The notes under the pieces were generated by a model that had not been told where the DNA came from, did not search any database, and saw nothing but the letters and a program-made list of their open reading frames with translations. From Thalassococcus_A lentus (GTDB lineage Bacteria; Pseudomonadota; Alphaproteobacteria; Rhodobacterales; Rhodobacteraceae): 64,000 bases of DNA. The stretch lies in NCBI RefSeq assembly GCF_028023555.1, contig NZ_JAQIOY010000004.1:124001-188000 (forward strand). Direction: 5' to 3'. The first letter of the stretch is position 1. Each line of letters opens with the position of its first letter. A program made the position numbers and the translations under genes. This document shows, piece after piece, positions 41,406-50,624 of the stretch.

Positions 41406-42647
41406 CTACGCCCAGCGTGCGGGCGCATATGCCTCTACGTCAATGTTGGGTGTGCGTCCTCCGATCATCTGCGCCAGCAAACGCCCGGTTTTTGGCCCCC
41501 CCGTTAGGCCGATGTGGTGATGGCCAAAGCCCATCCATGCGCCCTTGAGGCCCGGAACGGCACCGATGGCAGGGATAGAATCGGCTGGTGCAGGCCGATG
41601 GCCCATCCACTCGACTTCGTTTTTCCAAGTGAGCCCCGGAATGGCGGCGCGGATATTGCGGCGCAGCAGGTCAAGCGGCGCTTTGGAGACCGCCGTCTTG
41701 AGCCCGCCGAATTCAACGATCCCGGCCAGTCTGATCCGGCCATCCATCGGGGTTGCAACGAATTTTCCCGATGCGATCATGACCGGCGCCTTGGGCATCA
41801 CCGATGGTTCCCACAGTTCCAGATGGTAGCCGCGTTCGGTTTCGAGCGGCACATTCATTCCCAGTTTTCCGGCCAATCCGCCCGACCAAGCACCCAGCGC
41901 AATAACGGCATCGTCACAGGCAATCGTATCACCACCTGCGCGCACACCGGTGACTTTGCCGCCTTCACGGACGATGTCCTGCACGTCCGCCTTGATGAAA
42001 GTGCCGCCCTGCGCTTCGAAGTGTTTCGCCAAAGCTTTGACATATCCGCCGGGGTCGGTGATGCGACCGTGATCGCCCAGCCGAACGGCAAAGTTGATGT
42101 CGGGGGTAAAGATCGAATCGTAGTCGCGAAAGGCTGCGCCTTCCAGTTCATCCCAGGTAAAACCCGCCTCGCGCCGTAGGTTCCAACCGAATGAGTCGGC
42201 CTCATAATGGCCGCGCGTGTCGTAGAGATAGAGATAGTCCGACGGCACAATAAAGCGTTCAGCCGGCGTTCCCGCACTTAACGCCTGATGATCGGCAAGG
42301 CTGTCGCCAACGATCGGCAGCAGGGCCTCGGCAATGCGTTTGGTGTCCGTCGCATTCGCGTGGCCAAGGTATTGCCGCAGCCAAGGTGCCAGTTTGGGAA
42401 GATAGGCCCATTTTAGAAACAGCGGCTGGTTCGGGTCCATCAACATGCGCGGCGCTTTTCGCAGCAGTCCGGGGACTGTGACAGGCACAACCGCGCAGGA
42501 TGCGAGCACGCCACCGTTGCCATGGCTCGCGCCTTCAGCCGGTCCCTTGCGATCGATCAGAACAACCTCGTGTCCATCACGTTGCAGCCACAGGGCTGTA
42601 GATACCCCGACGATACCGGCTCCTATGATGGCGATCTTTTGGCTCAC
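41406..42647 (-). CDS. DadA-like FAD-dependent amino-acid oxidoreductase
   Basis: A 413-aa flavoenzyme of the D-amino-acid dehydrogenase/glycine oxidase (DAO) family. GAGIVGVSTALWLQRDGHEVVLID at the N-terminus is the FAD Rossmann motif; GHHHIGLTGGPKTGRLLAQMI near 375-395 is the family's C-terminal signature. It oxidises an amine next to a carboxylate; a D-amino acid or N-methylated/cyclic amino acid such as cis-hydroxy-proline is possible. GTG start after GGAGGCC. First gene of the operon with dctPQM. Confidence 0.88.
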   Translation of the reverse strand: MSQKIAIIGAGIVGVSTALWLQRDGHEVVLIDRKGPAEGASHGNGGVLASCAVVPVTVPGLLRKAPRMLMDPNQPLFLKWAYLPKLAPWLRQYLGHANATDTKRIAEALLPIVGDSLADHQALSAGTPAERFIVPSDYLYLYDTRGHYEADSFGWNLRREAGFTWDELEGAAFRDYDSIFTPDINFAVRLGDHGRITDPGGYVKALAKHFEAQGGTFIKADVQDIVREGGKVTGVRAGGDTIACDDAVIALGAWSGGLAGKLGMNVPLETERGYHLELWEPSVMPKAPVMIASGKFVATPMDGRIRLAGIVEFGGLKTAVSKAPLDLLRRNIRAAIPGLTWKNEVEWMGHRPAPADSIPAIGAVPGLKGAWMGFGHHHIGLTGGPKTGRLLAQMIGGRTPNIDVEAYAPARWA

Positions 42648-42746
42648 GAACGTGGCCTCCTCATGTTCTTCAGGGATGCTGGCACAGTGAAACTCATTTC
42701 GTCAAGAAAATGTTGACATTTTGTCAGTGAATGACATTCTGGCAGC
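42648..42746. promoter_or_regulatory. Divergent promoter/operator region
   Basis: TTGACA near 42713 lies in a cluster of TGTCA/TGACA words (TTGACATTTTGTCA, TGAATGACA, and CTTGACG-like sequence on the other strand) between the wHTH regulator and the dadA operon. The dyads are likely binding sites for that regulator. Confidence 0.45.
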
Positions 42747-43262
42747 ATGAGCCCTTCTTCTTTTGGTCCCGTCGTATCCTCTGCTCACCTCGCCCAAAGC
42801 GGGTTCCCACAGGTGTCTGAGCTTGAGTTTGGTTTGATTATTGCGTCGAACGCATTCAATCGCTGGGTGGTCCGCGCCATGAGCGCAGCAGGCTACCCGG
42901 AATTGTCGTCGTTGGATGTATTGATCCTGCACAGCGTTTATCACCGCGATCGGCCGAAAAAGCTGGCGGATATCTGTCTGGTGCTGAACGTGGAAGACAC
43001 GCATATCGTCAATTACGCGATCAAGAAGCTGGCCAAGGCGGGGCTTGTTGAGCTGGGCCGCGCGGGTAAGGAAAAGACCGTCGCTGCGTCCACGCTTGGC
43101 GCGCAAGCCTGCGAAAAGTACCGAGAAATCCGAGAAGATCTTTTGCTTCGCGGCATCAAGGATGCCGGTGTCGAGGCCGAACAGATGAGCCGCCTTGCGG
43201 CCTTGCTGCGGCTTATGTCGGGGCAATACGATCAGGCGGCGCGCGCGGCGACCGCGTTTTAG
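42747..43262 (+). CDS. Winged-helix (MarR-like) transcriptional regulator
   Basis: A 171-aa regulator with a winged-helix domain (about 45-130): SSLDVLILHSVYHRDRPKKLADICLVLNVEDTHIVNYAIKKL and LVELGRAGKEKTVAAS as the wing. It stands divergent to the dadA-dctPQM operon, with TGTCA/TGACA dyads between, and probably controls it. No good ribosome site before the ATG. Confidence 0.8.
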   Translation: MSPSSFGPVVSSAHLAQSGFPQVSELEFGLIIASNAFNRWVVRAMSAAGYPELSSLDVLILHSVYHRDRPKKLADICLVLNVEDTHIVNYAIKKLAKAGLVELGRAGKEKTVAASTLGAQACEKYREIREDLLLRGIKDAGVEAEQMSRLAALLRLMSGQYDQAARAATAF

Positions 43263-43273
43263 CGGGCGCACCA

Positions 43274-44404
43274 TCATTCTGCAGACCCCCGTAGGGCGTA
43301 TTTTTCAACTTTGTCAGGGTCGGGTTGAATGCCAAGACCGGCGTTTTGCGGAACCACAACCTGTCCGTCACGGATCACAAAGGCCGATTCCAGAATGTCC
43401 TCGGTCAGGTAGTATTTCGACTGATAAAACTCGCAGCCAAGTGTGATTTCCGGGGTGGCTGCAATCAAGTGGGTGCCCGCCAGATGGGCCAGGCCGCTCT
43501 CGAACATGTCTCCGCCATAGGCTGTCATGCCATTGGCCGCAGCCATCCGCGCGACGGTTTGAGCGCGGGTCAGCCCGCCGGCTTTCATGATCTTGATCGA
43601 TACCCCATCGCAGATTCCCTCCCGCGTGGCCCGGGCCATGTCTTCGGGGCCAAATACGCTTTCATCCGCCAGCAGGGGCACGTCGATTTGATCCCGGATG
43701 CGGGCCATCAGGTCGAATTGATGGGCCGCAACTGGTTGTTCGATAAAGTCGGGCTGCATGGACGCGACATCCATGACCCTGACCTCAGCATCTTCGGGAG
43801 TCAGGCCCTGATTGAAGTCCACGCGGACCCGAAGGCTGGGGAAATCCTTGGCGATCGTTTCGAGGCGCATCATGTCAAAGCGATGGCCTGCGATTCCGGC
43901 CTTTAGTTTGATCAGCCCGACACTGTCGGACACCAATCGCTCCAACAGCGCAATGTCGGCGCTGAAATCAGGGTTCGCAATCGATACGGAAAGCGGGATG
44001 GTCGAACGGCACTGCCCGCCCAACAGCGACCAGACCGGCTGATTGGTGATACGTCCTGTCAGATCCAGCAGGGCGGTTTCCAGTGCGGCCTTGGCTTCGG
44101 TGCAATGGGCGACGCAGCGGGCCGCATCTTGCATCATGGCCGCGCGGTCCGACAGGCGGCGGCCCACCACATGAGGCCGGATGTATCGATCCAAAGCGGC
44201 AAAGCTGGCCTCGGGTGAGCCGGTGAATACTGACCATGGCGATGCCTCGCCCCAGCCAACGGTTCCGTCCTCGGCAGTCAGGCGCAAAACCACGATTTCG
44301 CAACTGCCGGCCACGGTCCCAATTCCATGATCGCGACGCGAAACAACTGGAAGCGAAAGATGCCAGACTGCCATCTCGGCAATGGTTTGATTGAGTTCGG
44401 TCAC
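43274..44404 (-). CDS. Enolase-superfamily (MLE subgroup) dehydratase or racemase
   Basis: A 376-aa enzyme (GTG at 44404 chosen; GGGGGA upstream; an in-frame ATG at 44455 would extend it). The capping domain is followed by a barrel with IKLKAG (K-x-K), VDFNQG, IEQP, ADES and KIMKAGG, the metal ligands and acid/base lysines of the muconate-lactonising subgroup. Beside a DadA-like oxidase and a TRAP uptake system, a hydroxy-proline/proline-betaine epimerase or cis-3-hydroxy-proline dehydratase role fits, as does dipeptide epimerisation. Substrate not provable from sequence. Confidence 0.85.
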   Translation of the reverse strand: MTELNQTIAEMAVWHLSLPVVSRRDHGIGTVAGSCEIVVLRLTAEDGTVGWGEASPWSVFTGSPEASFAALDRYIRPHVVGRRLSDRAAMMQDAARCVAHCTEAKAALETALLDLTGRITNQPVWSLLGGQCRSTIPLSVSIANPDFSADIALLERLVSDSVGLIKLKAGIAGHRFDMMRLETIAKDFPSLRVRVDFNQGLTPEDAEVRVMDVASMQPDFIEQPVAAHQFDLMARIRDQIDVPLLADESVFGPEDMARATREGICDGVSIKIMKAGGLTRAQTVARMAAANGMTAYGGDMFESGLAHLAGTHLIAATPEITLGCEFYQSKYYLTEDILESAFVIRDGQVVVPQNAGLGIQPDPDKVEKYALRGSAE

Positions 44405-44500
44405 TAGTTTCCCCCGTGCCCAATCAGAGTGCCAAGGGAAGATCATCATTTCCAATACAAATATTTACATCAGGTATCACATAAATTTATGGTGTCTGGC

Positions 44501-45430
44501 ATGTCCTTACGCTTTCGCCAACTTCAGGCCTTTCACGCCGTCATTGAAACAGGGACGGTCACCGCCGCGGCTGGGCAGCTTGGCATTTCGCAACCGGGCC
44601 TTTCCAACCTGCTCGGGCAGTTGGAGCGAGAGGTGCGGTTTTCGCTGTTCGACCGAAAGCGAGGCCGCTTGGTTCCCACCACCGAAGCAGAGGTGTTGTT
44701 CAGAGAGGTGGATACAGTTGTGCGCGGCCTCGATCATGTGGCGCAGGCTGTTTCGGACTTGCAAAACAAACAGGCCGGCCAGCTTCAGGTCGCGTGCCAG
44801 CATTCAATGTCGTTCGATTTCTTGCCGCGCGTCATTGCCCGGTTCTCACAAAGCCGTCCGGATTTGGCAATTTCGTTCCAGTCTCAATACTCAACCAAGA
44901 TTCAGGAATGGGTCGCGGCTGGATTGTTCGAGATCGGCATTTGCGAGATGCCCTTGCTGCACGATGGCTTTGTTGTACGGCGTTTGCATTTTGAAACCCG
45001 TATCGCACTGCCAGAAGGCAACCCCTTGGCGCAGTATGACGAACTGACGCCCGAGTTGCTGGAAGGCCAGCCTTTCATCATGATGGGGTCGGAACACATG
45101 ACCCACCGCCGTTTGCGCGAAGCGTTCCAGAATTCCGGCGTGCCACTAAGGCCAAGGGTTCATTCCCACCTTTTCCGTAATTTGCTCAGTTTTGTAAAAG
45201 AAGGGATGGGAGTGGCTTTGCTTGATCCGTTTGCGATGGAGTTCGACAACAGCGGCGGGTTCGTCTCGCGGTCGTTCCGGCCACGCATCTTGATGGACAT
45301 GGCGATCATCACCTCTAGCGCGCGTCCGCTATCATCCGTTGGTGCCGAATTTGTCGAAACGTTGCTAAGAGAGATTGAGCCTTATCTTGTTGCAGCCCCG
45401 TCCAAAGGTCGTGACGGCACCCAAGCATAA
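44501..45430 (+). CDS. LysR-family transcriptional regulator
   Basis: A 309-aa LysR regulator. The N-terminal HTH (1-60) reads LRFRQLQAFHAVIETGTVTAAAGQLGISQPGLSNL; the remainder is the periplasmic-binding-like effector domain. It is divergent to the enolase-family gene and probably controls it. The 3' end overlaps the convergent VOC gene by 49 bp. An upstream in-frame start at 44429 is less likely because it extends the conserved N-terminus by 24 odd residues. Confidence 0.92.
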   Translation: MSLRFRQLQAFHAVIETGTVTAAAGQLGISQPGLSNLLGQLEREVRFSLFDRKRGRLVPTTEAEVLFREVDTVVRGLDHVAQAVSDLQNKQAGQLQVACQHSMSFDFLPRVIARFSQSRPDLAISFQSQYSTKIQEWVAAGLFEIGICEMPLLHDGFVVRRLHFETRIALPEGNPLAQYDELTPELLEGQPFIMMGSEHMTHRRLREAFQNSGVPLRPRVHSHLFRNLLSFVKEGMGVALLDPFAMEFDNSGGFVSRSFRPRILMDMAIITSSARPLSSVGAEFVETLLREIEPYLVAAPSKGRDGTQA

Positions 45431-45819
45431 CCGTCCGGGCACAAAAGATAGCATTCACGCAGACCGTGGGGCTTGTCCGTCGGCGGTTGAAGAATCGTCA
45501 TGCCGTGGTCTTCGGCGCGGGCTGCGGCAACATCAGGGTCTGTATCATAGAGGCGTAATTCAGCACCGGCACCGCGCGGCGGATTTTCGGGCAGCAGGCC
45601 CAGATAAGGGTTTGCGGAATAGGTCCCGTCTGCGTGCAGCTGAAACACGGCAGTCCCATATCGTAGAATGGCAAAGTCAGCACTGATCTGATGCGCCGTC
45701 ATGTCGAATACGGCGCTAAGCATTGAACAATGTAGTTGGACATCCCGCACGAGCAGGTTGACCCCCATGCCTCGCAGGCTGGCGCCAAAGGCATCGGCTG
45801 AAACGGTATCGTAATCCAT
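45382..45819 (-). CDS. VOC (glyoxalase/bleomycin-resistance) family protein
   Basis: A 145-aa VOC-fold protein: VNLLVRDVQLHCSMLSAVFDM at the N-terminus and LRECYLLCPDGYAWVPSRP at the C-terminus. H-rich motif positions that would bind a metal are only partly conserved. AAGGGGAC precedes the ATG. The function is unassigned; the overlap with the LysR gene is antisense only. Confidence 0.75.
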   Translation of the reverse strand: MDYDTVSADAFGASLRGMGVNLLVRDVQLHCSMLSAVFDMTAHQISADFAILRYGTAVFQLHADGTYSANPYLGLLPENPPRGAGAELRLYDTDPDVAAARAEDHGMTILQPPTDKPHGLRECYLLCPDGYAWVPSRPLDGAATR

Positions 45820-45900
45820 TGGCGTCCCCTTGCTGCCAGAGGTTGAAGCCCGCCCCGCAAACTGTCAACCTGCGCCAATAATGAAAAGACGGAGTAAATC

Positions 45901-47385
45901 ATGCAGGATCACCGGGCCACGGCGGTAACAAAGACACCGGACGTACCACAGCCGCAGATGTTTGAAGACGCCGACAAGGCGGTCGATCAGCTTTGTGATC
46001 TTTATGATTTGGCCTGCGATTTTCTGCGCCGCGAATTTCAGTCCGCAATGGAAAGTGGTCATCCCGGTACCAGAATCCGGGCGTATTATCCCGAAATCCG
46101 TATTCAAACCACGAGCTTTGCCAAGGTCGACAGCCGCCTGAGTTTCGGTCACGTGTCAGAGCCGGGGATCTACGCAACGACGGTCACCAGACCGGCGATG
46201 TTCCGGCATTACCTGAGGCAACAGATCAGTTTGCTGATGACGCATCATGGTATTTGCGTGCAGATCGGGGTGTCGGATACGCCCATGCCGGTCCATTTCG
46301 CGGTTGCCAACCATGGGGACATCACCGTTCCACAAGAGGGCGCGGCGGACTTTATCTTGCGTGACGTCTTTGACGTGCCGGATCTTGAGACGACGAACGA
46401 CGATATCGTAAACGGTGTCGCGCAGCCCGCCGAAGACGGGGCTCGTCCGCTGGCCCCTTTCACAGCGCAGCGCGTGGATTACTCGCTGGCCCGCTTGTCT
46501 CATTATACGGCGACGGAACCTCACCATTTTCAGAACCATGTTCTCTTTACGAACTATCAGTTCTATGTGTCCGAGTTTGAGGCCTATGCCCGCGCGCAGC
46601 TTGCCGATCCCAACAGCGGCTACACCAGCTTTGTCAGCACTGGGAACGTCGAAATATCGGATCCGGATGCCGAAATTCCCCCGACAGCCAAGATGCCCCA
46701 GATGCCGACCTATCACCTGAAACGAAAGGGCGGCGCTGGTATCACCTTGATCAACATCGGCGTCGGGCCGTCAAATGCCAAGACCGCGACAGATCACGTG
46801 GCGGTTTTGCGGCCCCATGCATGGGTCATGGTTGGTCACTGTGCCGGGCTGCGGAATTCACAATCTTTGGGTGATTTCGTGCTCGCCCACGCGTATCTTC
46901 GCGAAGACAAGGTGTTGGACGATGACCTGCCGGTCTGGGTGCCGGTTCCCGCTTTGGCCGAAATTCAGATCGCGCTCGAAGGCGCGGTAGCGGGCGAAAC
47001 CCAGTTGACCGGTTTTGACCTAAAGCGCGTGATGCGTACCGGCACTGTTGCCTCTGTAGACAACCGGAATTGGGAGCTGCGCGAACACGAAGGGCCCGTG
47101 CAGCGCCTTAGCCAGTCGCGGGCCATTGCCTTGGATATGGAAAGCGCGACGATTGCCGCCAACGGTTTTCGGTTTCGCGTTCCCTATGGAACGCTCTTGT
47201 GCGTATCGGACAAACCGCTGCATGGTGAGCTGAAGTTGCCGGGCATGGCCTCCGACTTTTACAAAACGCAGGTCGCACGGCATCTGATGATCGGGATTCG
47301 GGCGATGGAGTCGTTGCGCGAAATGCCACTTGAGCGAATCCACAGTCGGAAATTGCGCAGCTTTGAAGAGACTGCCTTCCTCTGA
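45901..47385 (+). CDS. amn: AMP nucleosidase
   Basis: A 494-aa enzyme that splits AMP to adenine and ribose 5-phosphate. The N-terminal domain is AMP-nucleosidase-specific; the C-terminal phosphorylase-like domain (about 285-480) has GVGPSNAKTATDHVAVLRP, MVGHCAGL and DMESATIAANGFR. Length agrees with E. coli Amn (about 484 aa). ACGGAG precedes the ATG. Purine salvage. Confidence 0.95.
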   Translation: MQDHRATAVTKTPDVPQPQMFEDADKAVDQLCDLYDLACDFLRREFQSAMESGHPGTRIRAYYPEIRIQTTSFAKVDSRLSFGHVSEPGIYATTVTRPAMFRHYLRQQISLLMTHHGICVQIGVSDTPMPVHFAVANHGDITVPQEGAADFILRDVFDVPDLETTNDDIVNGVAQPAEDGARPLAPFTAQRVDYSLARLSHYTATEPHHFQNHVLFTNYQFYVSEFEAYARAQLADPNSGYTSFVSTGNVEISDPDAEIPPTAKMPQMPTYHLKRKGGAGITLINIGVGPSNAKTATDHVAVLRPHAWVMVGHCAGLRNSQSLGDFVLAHAYLREDKVLDDDLPVWVPVPALAEIQIALEGAVAGETQLTGFDLKRVMRTGTVASVDNRNWELREHEGPVQRLSQSRAIALDMESATIAANGFRFRVPYGTLLCVSDKPLHGELKLPGMASDFYKTQVARHLMIGIRAMESLREMPLERIHSRKLRSFEETAFL

Positions 47386-47528
47386 CGCAGGGGAAATTCG
47401 GCAAAATCAGCCAAAAAACCCCTATAAATCGCATATTCTGGAACCACTAGGCGTTGTGTTTTGCGCCTATATCCGGTTTTATCTTGCGACAGAGGCCCAA
47501 CTGGTGGGCAGTGAAGGAGACCATAGAA

Positions 47529-47816
47529 ATGGCGAAGCCGATGACCAAGACCCAGCTCGTTGCCGCGCTGGCTGAAAAAATGGATGCTGACAAGAAGACC
47601 GCAAGCGCGGCACTTGACGCAATGACCGACCTGATCACCTCTGAGGTGTCCGGCGGCGGCGCAGTGACCCTGCCCGGTATCGGCAAGTTCTACTGCCGTG
47701 AGCGCCCAGAGCGCATGGTGCGCAACCCGGCCACCGGCGAGCAGTTCAAGAAAGAAGCTGACAAGCAGGTCAAAGTGACGATTGCGAAGGCGCTGAAGGA
47801 CAGCGTGAACGACTAA
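47529..47816 (+). CDS. HU/IHF-family DNA-binding protein
   Basis: A 95-aa histone-like protein: KTQLVAALAEKMDADKKTASAALDAM for the helical dimer part, and GIGKFYCRERPERMVRNPATGE for the beta-arm that enters the minor groove, with the NPATG tip. It binds and bends DNA. GAAGGAGA precedes the ATG, and a strong terminator follows. A cysteine in the arm is unusual. Confidence 0.92.
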   Translation: MAKPMTKTQLVAALAEKMDADKKTASAALDAMTDLITSEVSGGGAVTLPGIGKFYCRERPERMVRNPATGEQFKKEADKQVKVTIAKALKDSVND

Positions 47817-47840
47817 GTCGTTCAAACCGGAATTTTGGAA

Positions 47841-47870
47841 AAGGGCTGCCCGATCAGGCAGCCCTTTTTC
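47841..47870 (+). terminator. Rho-independent terminator after the HU-like gene
   Basis: Perfect AAGGGCTGCC / GGCAGCCCTT stem (47841-47850, 47857-47866) then TTTC. Confidence 0.93.
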
Positions 47871-47985
47871 GTTCCATGACGACCCGCTCAGAATTGCGAC
47901 AATTGCCAGGCTGGCCGCGATCTGCGTGTAAATGCATCAGAGATTTGGGGGCGGATCGTTTCGCGCCATTGTGCGGACAAAAGAA

Positions 47986-48016
47986 AACCCCCGGTTGCGC
48001 AATGCATCCGGGGGTT
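47986..48016 (-). terminator. Rho-independent terminator after rpsU
   Basis: On the minus strand AACCCCCGG / CCGGGGGTT is followed by TTCTTTT, just beyond the rpsU stop. Confidence 0.88.
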
Positions 48017-48051
48017 GTCAATTCGTTTTAGTGCTGGAAACCAGCGGCAGC

Positions 48052-48258
48052 TTACATCATCCCTTCGCGTTGGGCTTTTTTGCGTGCCAGCTTGCGGGCC
48101 CGGCGGATCGCCTCGGCCTTTTCGCGTGCTTTTTTCTCGGACGGCTTCTCGAAATGCTGCTTGAGCTTCATTTCACGGAAAACGCCTTCGCGCTGCAGCT
48201 TCTTCTTCAGGGCACGGAGCGCCTGATCGACGTTGTTGTCGCGAACACTTACCTGCAT
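48052..48258 (-). CDS. rpsU: 30S ribosomal protein S21
   Basis: A 68-aa, very basic protein: MQVSVRDNNVDQALRALKK start and the REMKLKQHFEKPSEKKAREK middle are typical S21. It helps the 30S subunit engage mRNA during initiation. AAAGGTGGTGA precedes the ATG. Confidence 0.97.
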   Translation of the reverse strand: MQVSVRDNNVDQALRALKKKLQREGVFREMKLKQHFEKPSEKKAREKAEAIRRARKLARKKAQREGMM

Positions 48259-48371
48259 GTGGTTGTCACCACCTTTCTAGATTTGAGTTGCAAGGATTTG
48301 CAGGAAGTGGCCGCATAGCAAACAGCCGCTACTTTGTCTAGAGTATAGGAAACGCAGCCGGAGGCCTGACG

Positions 48372-49052
48372 ATGAACGATGATATGAAACAAGCGCTGCT
48401 GGATGCGGCTTTGATGCATGTTCCATTTGATGGATGGTCTGAAACCACGTTCAAAGCCGCGGTCGAGGACAGTGCTGTTGATCCGGTTGTTGCCAAGGCT
48501 CTGTTTCCGCGCGGGGCCGTTGATCTGGCGATTGCCTATCACAAACGCGGCGACGCCCAGATGATGGACCGCCTGGAGGCCGCGACGCTGGATGGGATGC
48601 GGTTTCGGGAAAAGGTGATCTTTGCTGTGCGTGCTCGAATCGAAGCAGTGGATGATCGCGAAGCAGTGCGGCGCGGCACGACTCTGTTCGCGCTTCCGCT
48701 TTATGCTGCGGATGGGGCCAAACTTATTTGGGGAACCTCTGACGCGATTTGGAACGCGCTTGGCGATACCAGCCGCGATTTCAACTATTACACAAAACGA
48801 GCAACGCTGTCGGCGGTCTATTCTTCGACAGTCCTGTATTGGCTTGGCGACGATTCGCTGGACAACCAAGCAACCTGGGATTTTCTGGATCGCCGGATCG
48901 AGGATGTGATGCGGTTTGAAGGCGCCAAAGCGGCGGCTGCAAGAAACCCGCTTGTCTCGAAATTGATGGCTGGGCCGGGACGCATTCTGTCGTCGATCAA
49001 AGCGCCAAGTGCCACGCGCCGCGGGGACCTGCCCGGCGGTGGCGGAATATAA
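48372..49052 (+). CDS. COQ9-family ubiquinone biosynthesis protein
   Basis: A 226-aa all-helical TetR-like protein of the COQ9 family, as found in alphaproteobacteria and mitochondria. ALMHVPFDGWSETTFKAA at the N-terminus and DTSRDFNYYTKRATLSAVYSSTVLYWL in the middle are characteristic. It probably presents ubiquinone precursors to the hydroxylase. GGAGG precedes the ATG. Confidence 0.93.
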   Translation: MNDDMKQALLDAALMHVPFDGWSETTFKAAVEDSAVDPVVAKALFPRGAVDLAIAYHKRGDAQMMDRLEAATLDGMRFREKVIFAVRARIEAVDDREAVRRGTTLFALPLYAADGAKLIWGTSDAIWNALGDTSRDFNYYTKRATLSAVYSSTVLYWLGDDSLDNQATWDFLDRRIEDVMRFEGAKAAAARNPLVSKLMAGPGRILSSIKAPSATRRGDLPGGGGI

Positions 49053-49124
49053 GCAGATTGATTGCTGCCGCTGCCTGATTGCGTCACAGTCTCAGCCAAA
49101 GGTTTGAGTCAGAAAGGGCGCGAC

Positions 49125-50108
49125 ATGGCAGAACAAATGCGGGCAATCGAAATCACCGAAGCAGGCGGACCCGAGGTTTTGCAGCTGTGTACCCGCCCGG
49201 TTCCGCAACCGGGCCACGGGCAGGTCGTGATACGTGTTGCCTATGCAGGTGTGAACCGACCCGACGCTCTGCAGCGCGCTGGCAGCTATGCACCGCCGCC
49301 TGGTGCCTCTGATCTGCCGGGATTGGAAGCCTCGGGCGAGGTTGTTGCCGTGGGCGAAGGGGTATCCTGGCCGCTGGTTGGGGATGCTGTCTGCGCCTTG
49401 TTGCCGGGCGGCGGATATGCCGAATACGTCGCAACACCCGCCGCGCACTGTCTGCCGGTGCCCAATGGGCTGGGTCTGAAAGAGGCCGCGTGCCTGCCAG
49501 AGACCTATTTCACGGTCTGGACCAATGTATTCGAACGGGGCGGCTTGCAGGCCGGTGAACGGTTTCTGGTTCACGGCGGCTCATCCGGGATCGGCACAAC
49601 AGCGATCCAGCTGGCCCATCAGTTTGGCGCAAGGGTGTTTGCGACAGCCGGAACAGCAGAGAAATGTGCGGCCTGTGTGGATCTGGGGGCTGAACGCGCC
49701 ATCGACTATAAGCAAGAGGATTTTGTCGAGGTCTTGCGCGCCGAAGGAGGCGCGAACCTGATCCTTGATATGGTTGGGGGCGACTACCTGCCGCGCAATG
49801 TCCGTGCGCTCGATGATGACGGTCGGCTGGTCCAGATTGCGTTTTTGCAAGGTCCGAAGGTCGCGCTCAATTTTGCGCAGGTCATGATGCGCAGACTGAC
49901 CATCACAGGCAGCACACTCAGACCGCAGAGCGATCTGGCCAAGGCGCGCATCGCCGATGCGCTGAGGCAAAAAGTCTGGCCGCTTCTGGCGTCAGGGGTA
50001 ATTGCGCCTGTGATGGATTCCGAATATCCGCTGGAGGATGCTGCGGGCGCGCATACGCGCATGGAAAGCTCGGGGCATATTGGGAAAATCGTGTTGAAAA
50101 TAGAGTAA
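49125..50108 (+). CDS. NAD(P)H-quinone oxidoreductase, PIG3-like MDR
   Basis: A 327-aa medium-chain dehydrogenase/reductase of the quinone oxidoreductase type (PIG3/QOR-like). GYAGVNRPDALQRAG, VHGGSSGIGTTAIQLAHQFGARV as the NADPH-binding glycine motif, and no zinc ligands. The ATG at 49125 follows AAAGGG; a longer start is less likely. Paralogue of the enzyme at 50625. Confidence 0.9.
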   Translation: MAEQMRAIEITEAGGPEVLQLCTRPVPQPGHGQVVIRVAYAGVNRPDALQRAGSYAPPPGASDLPGLEASGEVVAVGEGVSWPLVGDAVCALLPGGGYAEYVATPAAHCLPVPNGLGLKEAACLPETYFTVWTNVFERGGLQAGERFLVHGGSSGIGTTAIQLAHQFGARVFATAGTAEKCAACVDLGAERAIDYKQEDFVEVLRAEGGANLILDMVGGDYLPRNVRALDDDGRLVQIAFLQGPKVALNFAQVMMRRLTITGSTLRPQSDLAKARIADALRQKVWPLLASGVIAPVMDSEYPLEDAAGAHTRMESSGHIGKIVLKIE

Positions 50109-50119
50109 GAGGTTCGACT

Positions 50120-50605
50120 ATGTCTGGTGATTTTGCAGAAGATGATGTCAGCAAATTCGTGAGAGCCACAGAGCGACTGAAGTACAACAATAATAAATGG
50201 GTCAAAGCAGCGGCTTTTGTTCCATTTCTGGGAACCGCAGTCCAATCTGTTCTGGATTTTGCCAACCTGCGCTCGAAGTTCCTGGTCGAACGCACCATGG
50301 CCGAAGCGGGTGTTCCGACATCCAAGGTTTTGGGTTCGGTTCTGACGGGTCTCGTGGCCTTGTTGGTATTGGTTTTTCTTGCGTTCATCTTGAACCCGTT
50401 TGACGCAAGCGGTTCTGGTGCCAAGCTGATCTTTTCGGTGTTGTTGGTTGGTTTGGCGGTCGTGCTGGTCCCGATGATTGCGACCGGATTTGCCGTTTTG
50501 ATCGGAACGTTGGGACATATGCGAGGCAAAGGCGAGAAAGGCTTCATTCTGAATTCCAACCTTGCCCATTTGGCCAAGCGGAACATCTTTTCGCCGAAGG
50601 AATGA
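50120..50605 (+). CDS. Small inner-membrane hypothetical protein
   Basis: A 161-aa protein with about two to three hydrophobic segments (about 75-95 and 105-130). Cytosolic N-terminus rich in Asn/Lys (KYNNNKWVK) and a short C-terminal tail. It lies between two quinone oxidoreductase paralogues, with 11 and 19 nt spacers, probably in the same operon. No family recognised. Confidence 0.65.
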   Translation: MSGDFAEDDVSKFVRATERLKYNNNKWVKAAAFVPFLGTAVQSVLDFANLRSKFLVERTMAEAGVPTSKVLGSVLTGLVALLVLVFLAFILNPFDASGSGAKLIFSVLLVGLAVVLVPMIATGFAVLIGTLGHMRGKGEKGFILNSNLAHLAKRNIFSPKE

Positions 50606-50624
50606 ACAACTGAGGGAGGCTCGC

